From NCBI GenBank assembly GCA_934555895.1, contig CAKTFH010000026.1, positions 1 to 30,294 of the forward strand: a stretch of DNA of 30,294 nucleotides, in the 5' to 3' direction. Below the pieces are notes generated by a model. The model was not told the origin of the DNA. It saw only the letters and a list, made by a program, of their open reading frames with translations, and did no database searches. This document shows positions 25,120 through 30,294 of this stretch, one piece after another. The first letter of the stretch is position 1. Each line of letters begins with the position of its first letter. The position numbers and the translations under genes were made by a program. This DNA comes from an uncultured Muribaculaceae bacterium. GTDB taxonomy: Bacteria > Bacteroidota > Bacteroidia > Bacteroidales > Muribaculaceae.

Positions 25120-26271
25120 ATGAATGACTTTGAAGAAATTAAAAATATGCTTACCAGCCATATACGGGAAGTCAAGGCATCAGAGGAGTTGCATCAGCGA
25201 GTTGATTCCCTCTTTTCGGAAAAACAGCGTATTAGGCGCAAACGCCGCAGACTCTTATGGAGATTGGGCGGTAGTGCTGTAGCAGCAGTCATAATAGGTA
25301 TCATTGTAATACCGTTCAATATGTCTGCAAAAAAAATGCTGTCAAGCGCTATCGATGCTCTAAAGGGAATTGATAGCGTGGAGATGACTATAGATGTGCG
25401 AACTCTACCTAAAGAAAACTTCTCTTACATAGATCTCTCAGCAGGCTTTGTACCTCATCGGATTATTTCAGAAGGTTTTGATTCTATCCCGTCGTGGAGC
25501 ATTGACAAAGGTGTACGCGCAGCCTGCGGAACTGACAGTGGGATATTCTATTGGTTAAAAGATATAGACTTCGGATGGAGCGGTTACAGCTCTCCGGCTG
25601 AAGTGCTTGGGCCATTTGAGACATTCATTTCACCACGCACCATTCTTGAGACTGAACTACGACAGTGTGAAATTGACAAAAAAGCCCGTTATAAAGTTGA
25701 AGAAAAGGACGGTGATATAATATTGACAGTCAGAGCTGCTCCGCAGGGTGTTTTTGAAAATCCTTATCAGCTCAATGCAAGCATACGTGAGTCGGAGAAT
25801 ATCAGGCGTTATATCATTGATGCAAAAAGCCACCTACTTAAGAATGTGAGCATCAGCGTGATTTGCAATGATGTGGAAACAGAGGTGCTGCACATCTCTG
25901 AAATAAAATATGGGAAAACAGGTGGCATCGAACGCCCCGGCAATCAGATAACATTTGTTCCTTTTGACGCTCCTGAAAAGACATATAACCACATTTCGCC
26001 TGAAAAGGCGGCACGGGTATTTCTATCGGCGTTTGAGCGATGGGATAACCATGTGATCAACCATTTTATGGATTCACTGGAGGCCGAAGAATACAGGAAC
26101 CCATATGAAGGGGCTATTTTGGTCGAATTGGGCGAAGCATTTAGGTCAGGTGATTATTGTGGAGTTTATGTTCCCTACAGGTTGCGTCTTCCATATGGAC
26201 AGGAGAAACAGTGGAATCTCGCGCTTCGTCCTAAGGGAGATGGAGGATGGGTGTTTGACGGTGGTCTGTAG
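25120..26271 (+). CDS. Single-pass membrane protein, probable anti-sigma factor
   Basis: I do not recognise a named family. The first about 45 residues are charged and likely cytosolic (MNDFEEIKNMLTSHIREVKA to RIRRKRRRLLW). One transmembrane segment follows, about residues 49-66 (GGSAVAAVIIGIIVIPF). About 315 residues lie beyond it in the periplasm, beta-rich and repeatedly mentioning SVEMTIDVRT, DIILTVRAAP and EVLHISEIKYG; a LolA/RseB-like fold is possible. The start overlaps the sigma factor gene by its last base context, giving coupled expression, and the layout matches anti-sigma factors that hold an ECF sigma at the membrane until an envelope signal arrives. The C-terminal part (about 295-383) looks like an extra ligand-binding domain. 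Confidence 0.6.
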   Translation: MNDFEEIKNMLTSHIREVKASEELHQRVDSLFSEKQRIRRKRRRLLWRLGGSAVAAVIIGIIVIPFNMSAKKMLSSAIDALKGIDSVEMTIDVRTLPKENFSYIDLSAGFVPHRIISEGFDSIPSWSIDKGVRAACGTDSGIFYWLKDIDFGWSGYSSPAEVLGPFETFISPRTILETELRQCEIDKKARYKVEEKDGDIILTVRAAPQGVFENPYQLNASIRESENIRRYIIDAKSHLLKNVSISVICNDVETEVLHISEIKYGKTGGIERPGNQITFVPFDAPEKTYNHISPEKAARVFLSAFERWDNHVINHFMDSLEAEEYRNPYEGAILVELGEAFRSGDYCGVYVPYRLRLPYGQEKQWNLALRPKGDGGWVFDGGL

Positions 26272-26293
26272 GTCACACCATATAACATGATTT

Positions 26294-26327
26294 CAGCTCC
26301 ACGCTGCGTTAAGGCAGGGTGGAGCTG
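26294..26327. terminator. Bidirectional terminator between convergent genes
   Basis: CAGCTCCAC (26294-26302) pairs exactly with GTGGAGCTG (26319-26327), with an inner GCTGC/GGCAG-type stem. It lies midway between the stop of the membrane protein (26271) and the stop of the minus-strand porin (26358). Confidence 0.7.
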
Positions 26328-26357
26328 ATGTTGTATTATGATTGGTATGAAAGAAAA

Positions 26358-27722
26358 TCAGAACTGGAAACGGAGACGGGTCATGAGGCGGTGGTCGTTT
26401 GCGCCGCCCATGTTCCATGTCTCATGACGGCCGTAGTTGTACTCGAATCCCCACTGCAGGTAAGGAGTGATGTTGTAGAAACAGTTGGCTGTGGCGTATA
26501 TGCCGTAGCGGTAGTTGTCGAGCGATGCGACGCCATTGTTGTCGTTGGCTGTGGCATAGTCTTCCACATCCCATACACGTGCGTAAGAACCTACGGCGTT
26601 GACCTGTAATTTAGGTGTGATGTTGTAGGATGCCCCGAAGGTGACGCTCATCATAGGATTCGCCTGCATCTCGCCAGGTTTGTCAGATTTGGGTGTGAAG
26701 GAGAGAGCACGGCCCTCAAGATCCTGGATGTAGCAGCCGAGCCCCTTGCCGTAAACGGCCTGGAAATTGAATGTAAGTGGTTTCCAGAAACTGAAGTTAC
26801 CTGAGAACTGGGCGCCCCAGCCGAGGGCATGGCGCGATTTGTCGGCTACGAGGTCGCGGTAGAAGAAATTGCGGACAACAGCTGATGCACGCACGCGGTT
26901 CTGTTTGGAGGGTGCATACTCGATATAGGCCGGAATGTCGGGCGCCTTCTGGCTTGCATCGGCGGTGACGGTGGTTCCTCCGAAATCATGACGGTAGTCA
27001 TGTCCGCGATAGATGCCGTCGGAATTGTAGAACGTTGGCATCTCGATGCCAGCTCCGAATGCGAACCCGTTGTAGGATTTGGAGTTGTAGAACACACTGT
27101 AAGTGGATGTGCACACTATGCCGCACGGACCTTGAGGGTCGATTGTGGGCGGCTGGGAAGCCAGCACATCGTCAAAGTTGGTGAGGGTGATACCAGCGGT
27201 GACTCCTCGGTAGGTGACATAAGCTCGTTTCAGAATCACGCCTTTGTTATTGTAGCCGGTGGTGAGCATGATGTAGCCGGTGACCTCATTGGGGGTATTA
27301 GCCATTCCTACTACGGTGAAATCGAGGTTTGTGGTGAGTGGATTGATGAAAAATGCGGCGCGATGCCCCGAAGTGGCCGGTACAGGGATATCGCCGGGCA
27401 CGAACCACATGCCTGCCTTGGGCACATTGTAGAGGTCGTTGCCGATGTCATAGCCGACAATCGGGTTAATGTTGCCTCCAATCGATAGGATGAAGCGGTT
27501 GCCGCCCGAACGGATGGCAAATTTTGGTTTGGCCACTGCGTTGGGCTCGATGGGGCGTACACGTTCAAGGATAGTGCCTACTTCGCCGTCGGTACCGATA
27601 AGCTCTAAACTGCCGATTTCGTAGATTACATCATCGTCGTTGTCGTAGTTCTGGGCTTTTGCCGGGAATGATGAGATGAGCAGCATTGTTAAAACTGACA
27701 GCATAAAATGTGAAGTCTTCAT
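26358..27722 (-). CDS. Outer-membrane porin-like beta-barrel protein
   Basis: The 454 residues begin with a signal peptide (MKTSHFMLSVLTMLLISSFPAKA). A short linker with acidic NYDNDDDVIYEI follows. The rest is made of amphipathic strands: FAIRSGGNRFILSIGGNINPIVGYDIG, ITLTNFDDVL, AFGAGIEMPTFY, FNFQAVYGKGLGCYIQDLEG and a C-terminal RLRFQF ending in Phe, the terminal signal for barrel insertion. The start of the barrel resembles DcaP-like trimeric porins, but I cannot confirm this. Regulation by the neighbouring ECF sigma factor is possible but not shown. It has no close partner gene, and the substrate is unknown. Confidence 0.7.
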   Translation of the reverse strand: MKTSHFMLSVLTMLLISSFPAKAQNYDNDDDVIYEIGSLELIGTDGEVGTILERVRPIEPNAVAKPKFAIRSGGNRFILSIGGNINPIVGYDIGNDLYNVPKAGMWFVPGDIPVPATSGHRAAFFINPLTTNLDFTVVGMANTPNEVTGYIMLTTGYNNKGVILKRAYVTYRGVTAGITLTNFDDVLASQPPTIDPQGPCGIVCTSTYSVFYNSKSYNGFAFGAGIEMPTFYNSDGIYRGHDYRHDFGGTTVTADASQKAPDIPAYIEYAPSKQNRVRASAVVRNFFYRDLVADKSRHALGWGAQFSGNFSFWKPLTFNFQAVYGKGLGCYIQDLEGRALSFTPKSDKPGEMQANPMMSVTFGASYNITPKLQVNAVGSYARVWDVEDYATANDNNGVASLDNYRYGIYATANCFYNITPYLQWGFEYNYGRHETWNMGGANDHRLMTRLRFQF

Positions 27723-27873
27723 AAATGTTAGATTTGAGAATTCGTGATGACAGTTGGCAGGATGCCGACACGCAACAGAGACTGAATGGCTGCGGTTAAA
27801 AACTGTTCATATGTTATAATGTTTGTGAACGGTCTTTAGTTCGGCATGCAAATGTTAAAAGCCACTACGAATC

Positions 27874-27899
27874 TTGCCGGCGACTATGTGTGGCGGCAA
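27874..27899 (-). terminator. Weak hairpin downstream of the MATE gene
   Basis: TTGCCG (27874-27879) pairs with CGGCAA (27894-27899). On the minus strand it follows the MATE stop (27936) and is followed by TAGTGGCTTTT, so it may end that transcript. Confidence 0.35.
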
Positions 27900-27935
27900 T
27901 TCATGAAGTGTGAAAACCCAGATGTAAGACGAGCG

Positions 27936-29297
27936 TCAGTGGTGAAGGAGATTCTTTCTGTTGGCTGCGATGTATGCAATGGCAATTACTGTGAGTGTCA
28001 ATAGCTCGGACGCGGGTATGGCGAGCCATAGGCCCGGAATGCCGATTACAGATGGAAGAAGCACAAACAGCGGTACCATGAATATTACACCGCGAAGAAG
28101 CATGTAGTATATGGCGCGCGAGGCTTTCTCGCAACTTTGGTAATATCCGATAAAAGTGATGTTTAGTGAGAAAAAGACGGCACAGGTGCCGAGCAGTGGC
28201 AGACCTTTCACCGCAAGGGTGTAGGCCGGAGCCTCGGCAGGCAGGAATACTCCGGCGAGAAACTGTGCTCCTTCCAGCATGATGAGAGTGATGGCCACTC
28301 CGCAGAGACATGCCGATATAAGTGCGATTCGCAATGTAGCTTTTACCCTTGCATTGTTGCCGGCTCCATGATTATAGCTTATCAGTGGCTGTGCCGACTG
28401 TGCCACGGCATTGCTGATGGAGAATATCAGAGGGAAAAGGTAGCAGCCGATGCTGAAGGCAGCTATGCCGGTTTCGCCCAGATATCGCATGAACATGTAG
28501 TTGCCTGTGACCATCATGACACCCATGGCCACTTCGGCTATGAATGTGGCCAGCCCGATTTTTGACATATAGCCGATATTCCTCACAGTGAGTGAGAGTG
28601 ATTCGGATGTCAGCTTTAAGCTGCAGAAACGCAGTGTGCGGGCGAAGAAAATAAAATATACGAGCACCAACACCCCGCCTACCCCACATGAGATGGATGT
28701 GGCTATGGCTGCGCCTTTGATACCCATACCCAGGGGGAACACCATAAGCCAGTCGAGCACGATGTTGAGCAGCGCGGCTATGATCTGTATCGCCATGGCG
28801 AAATTCGGGGCTCCGTCCTGCCTGATCAGCATCATGCCGGCACATTCGAGATATAGGAAAACCAGTCCTGGAAGTAACCATAGCATGTAGTCGGTTGCAT
28901 AATGTTCGAGTGCGGCATTGCATCCGAGCGCATATAGAATAGGCCGGGTGAAAAGCAGACAGCACACAATTACTATCGAGAAAATCACGGCCCCGGCTGT
29001 GATGGCCTGAGTGGTGATGATGCGTGACGACTTGATGTTGCCCTCGGCCATGCGCACGCCGCAGATTACTGATGCGCCGATGCCGAACATGAGTCCGATG
29101 CCGGTACATACCAAAAATAGCGGCGCTACAATGTTGATGGCAGCGAGAGCATCGCTGCCCACACCGTGGCCCACAAACATGCCGTCGCACAGATTCAGCA
29201 CAGAGTTGAACAGCATGCCCAACAGAGTAGGGAAAAACATGGCGCGGAAGAGGCGTCCGATTTTTTCGTTGGCGAAATCAAGCCGGTCTCTTTTCAT
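27936..29297 (-). CDS. MATE-family efflux transporter
   Basis: A 453-residue multidrug and toxic-compound extrusion transporter with 12 predicted membrane segments in two similar halves, exporting cationic drugs or metabolites by proton or sodium exchange. The N-terminal block FFPTLLGMLFNSVLNLCDGMFVGHGVGSDALAAINI is the MATE signature region (given here in one run only as a description of position, residues about 20-55). The second half repeats it with FLGETGIAAFSIGCYLFP and NAVAQSAQPLISYNHGAG. An ATG at 29381 would add 28 residues but lies upstream of the promoter's -7 element at 29335-29342; the ATG at 29297 follows it and begins MKRDRLDFANEKIG. The family subtype resembles Bacteroidetes MATE proteins; the substrate is unknown. 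Confidence 0.92.
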   Translation of the reverse strand: MKRDRLDFANEKIGRLFRAMFFPTLLGMLFNSVLNLCDGMFVGHGVGSDALAAINIVAPLFLVCTGIGLMFGIGASVICGVRMAEGNIKSSRIITTQAITAGAVIFSIVIVCCLLFTRPILYALGCNAALEHYATDYMLWLLPGLVFLYLECAGMMLIRQDGAPNFAMAIQIIAALLNIVLDWLMVFPLGMGIKGAAIATSISCGVGGVLVLVYFIFFARTLRFCSLKLTSESLSLTVRNIGYMSKIGLATFIAEVAMGVMMVTGNYMFMRYLGETGIAAFSIGCYLFPLIFSISNAVAQSAQPLISYNHGAGNNARVKATLRIALISACLCGVAITLIMLEGAQFLAGVFLPAEAPAYTLAVKGLPLLGTCAVFFSLNITFIGYYQSCEKASRAIYYMLLRGVIFMVPLFVLLPSVIGIPGLWLAIPASELLTLTVIAIAYIAANRKNLLHH

Positions 29298-29334
29298 ATG
29301 CCGTAGTGATATATAATAGTGGAAAAAGTGACTG

Positions 29335-29342
29335 CAAAGGTA
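29335..29342 (-). promoter_or_regulatory. -7 element of the MATE gene
   Basis: On the minus strand TACCTTTG matches TAnnTTTG. The -33 region is only T-rich (TTTTTCG). It places the transcription start just inside the long frame and supports the ATG at 29297. Confidence 0.5.
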
Positions 29343-29428
29343 CGAATTATTATGTTCGCGAAAAACTTCCATGAGCAGCACATGCGAAGTTAAATAAGGT
29401 TAATCTTCAATACTGCTGTCGCATTCGG

Positions 29429-29460
29429 TTTGCAGCATTGCCGTGAAACGGTTAATTTTG
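29429..29460 (+). promoter_or_regulatory. Promoter of the tmRNA gene
   Basis: TTTG (29429-29432), 20-bp spacer, TAATTTTG (29453-29460). It lies 33 nt before the mature tmRNA 5' end, leaving a short precursor leader. Confidence 0.75.
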
Positions 29461-29493
29461 TAATGAATATGCACCATAGCGTATTTGATAAAC

Positions 29494-29890
29494 GGGGATG
29501 ACCGGTTTTGACAGCGCGTAGAGGTGGTGTGTAAGCATGCAGAGCAATGATGCCTACGCTCTATAATATGAGACATCGCAATTTTAAATGGCGAAAACAA
29601 CTACGCTCTTGCTGCCTAATCGAAGCACAGTAGATTACGCTTAATCTCCGCAACAGTTGCAGAGACAAGACATCGCCCGATTGTCACAGTCCCGAGACTA
29701 ATCGATCAGGCGGTGCAGGTAAATCGGGAATAGGAGGCCGGAAGTCGCGAGAAGCCTCCGAAAATTCAGCGAATAAGGACGACATTGGTGGTCAGGAGCC
29801 TGTGGCGTCACGAAAATCAAGTCTTGACTAAGCATGTAGAAAGCGCATTAGTTCCGCGTTTGGACGAGGGTTCAAGTCCCTCCATCTCCA
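29494..29890 (+). tRNA. ssrA: tmRNA (transfer-messenger RNA)
   Basis: tmRNA rescues stalled ribosomes and adds a degradation tag to the unfinished protein, together with SmpB. The 5' end GGGGATGACCGGTTTTGAC is the tmRNA consensus. GGGGATG (29494-29500) pairs with CATCTCC (29883-29889, one G-U pair) to form the alanine-tRNA-like acceptor stem; the T arm GAGGGTTCAAGTCCCTC lies just before. The tag frame is GGC GAA AAC AAC TAC GCT CTT GCT GCC TAA at 29590-29619, giving GENNYALAA after the resume alanine. A GCGTAG (about 29514-29519) / CTACGC (about 29552-29557) pair fits an upstream pseudoknot. CCA is not encoded (ACTA follows), so it is added later. Typed as tRNA for want of a tmRNA class. Confidence 0.96.
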
Positions 29891-29927
29891 CTATGTACTT
29901 CCGAACTAAATCGGACAAAACGAGTAA

Positions 29928-29961
29928 AACCTCGGACTATCAGGTAGTTCCGAGGTTTTTT
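29928..29961 (+). terminator. Intrinsic terminator after tmRNA
   Basis: AACCTCGGA (29928-29936) pairs with TCCGAGGTT (29949-29957); the run TTTTTT follows to 29961. The loop also holds an ACTA/TAGT pair. It lies 38 nt past the mature tmRNA 3' end. Confidence 0.85.
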
Positions 29962-30024
29962 CGTGTCTAATCCTATCGGATTGAGGACCGATATAAGACC
30001 TAAAAAAGACCTCTCCAGACATAG

Positions 30025-30086
30025 TTTAGGCACTAACCAGGCACTAAGTTTTCAAATTGCGTTTTAGTGCCTAAATAGTGCCTAAA
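30025..30086. repeat. Two pairs of inverted, 11-bp-spaced GGCACTA/TAGTGCC repeats
   Basis: GGCACTA occurs at 30029-30035 and 30040-30046, and its reverse complement TAGTGCC at 30065-30071 and 30076-30082. Both pairs have an exact 11-bp period, about one helical turn. The outer copies extend to TTTAGGCACTA (30025-30035) and TAGTGCCTAAA (30076-30086). The pattern fits a protein-binding site for a dimer or tetramer, such as integrase arm sites or an operator. Confidence 0.7.
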
Positions 30087-30294
30087 ATACCTATAAATTC
30101 CTATGTGTCAGTTAGATGCAAAGACTTAACTTAGACAAAACTCGGAAAACAGGCGACATTTTAAGTATCCGATTTGATGATGTTAAAACCGATGTCCGAC
30201 ACAATTTCCGATATTGTATGGAAAACCCAAGCCTGAATGCCCCCTGCGGCCAGGTTTATTTGACCCCATGAGCCAAAATTGCTCTAACCCTTTT

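Larger units (their letters stand above)
29862..30294. mobile_element. Probable edge of an element integrated at the tmRNA 3' end
   Basis: The tmRNA 3' end (about 29862-29890) is a known integration target for tyrosine recombinases. The sequence past it has no recognisable chromosomal gene and carries phased inverted repeats (30025-30086) of the kind found around integrase genes and their arm sites. A 51-codon plus frame (30116-30271) and an edge-open minus frame (30293-30183, beginning ...KGLEQFWLMGSNKPG) are present, but neither is recognised. No integrase is seen before the window ends, so this is an inference. Confidence 0.35.

Noticed and set aside
29298..29381. 28-residue N-terminal extension of the MATE protein
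   Set aside because: It covers the -7 promoter element, and the extension does not resemble MATE N-termini.
29543..29566. Second tag-like frame in tmRNA reading NDAYAL-stop
   Set aside because: Its CTACGC pairs with GCGTAG upstream, a pseudoknot helix; the true tag with GENNYALAA is at 29590-29619.
30116..30271. 51-codon plus-strand frame at the window end
   Set aside because: Not recognised; an edge-open minus frame covers the same bases, and nothing favours either as coding.

Overview
The window looks like chromosome of a gut-type Bacteroidales bacterium, most likely Muribaculaceae or a near relative. Several independent signs support this. Promoters fit the Bacteroidetes consensus TTTG-N19/20-TAnnTTTG. 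Many proteins carry signal peptides, several of them lipoprotein-type, and C-terminal tails like type IX secretion (T9SS) sorting domains. Families typical of the phylum are present (DUF6029, Omp28-like, exported ADP-ribosylglycohydrolase, CotH), and the tmRNA encodes the tag GENNYALAA. The family-level placement is an inference.

Layout. 1-600: rplS with its own promoter and leader. 844-3951: an exported metallophosphatase convergent with an exported ADP-ribosylglycohydrolase. 3952-4524: a gap that appears to hold an independent minus-strand transcription unit with no recognised gene. 4525-8282: a four-gene minus-strand dTDP-sugar operon, rfbB-rfbA-ketoisomerase-aminotransferase, making the dTDP-3-amino-3,6-dideoxyhexose type of precursor for surface glycans. 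8434-10401: a secreted CotH-kinase-like protein. 10596-13820: an M28 / glutaminyl-cyclase-like lipoprotein, a SufE-like protein and a POT peptide transporter, probably co-transcribed. 13845-13902: a 58-bp perfect palindrome.

14236-21794: exported proteins. A beta-propeller-like T9SS cargo is followed by a tight five-gene run: TlpA-like thioredoxin, DUF6029 outer-membrane protein, Omp28-like lipoprotein with CxxC, small Cys-rich secreted protein, and large Omp28-like protein with CxxC. This reads as an envelope thiol-redox and secretion module and is the best candidate here for an under-described system. 21831-21994 is a MITE-like 164-bp inverted-repeat element.

22105-24395: tsaD and cinA. 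24621-26271: an ECF sigma factor with a membrane-anchored probable anti-sigma partner. 26358-27722 (minus): an outer-membrane porin-like barrel. 27936-29297 (minus): a MATE transporter. 29494-29890: tmRNA (ssrA). Past the tmRNA the sequence loses recognisable coding content and carries two pairs of 11-bp-phased inverted repeats. This looks like the edge of an integrated element that used the tmRNA 3' end as attachment site. No rRNA, tRNA or CRISPR array was found.
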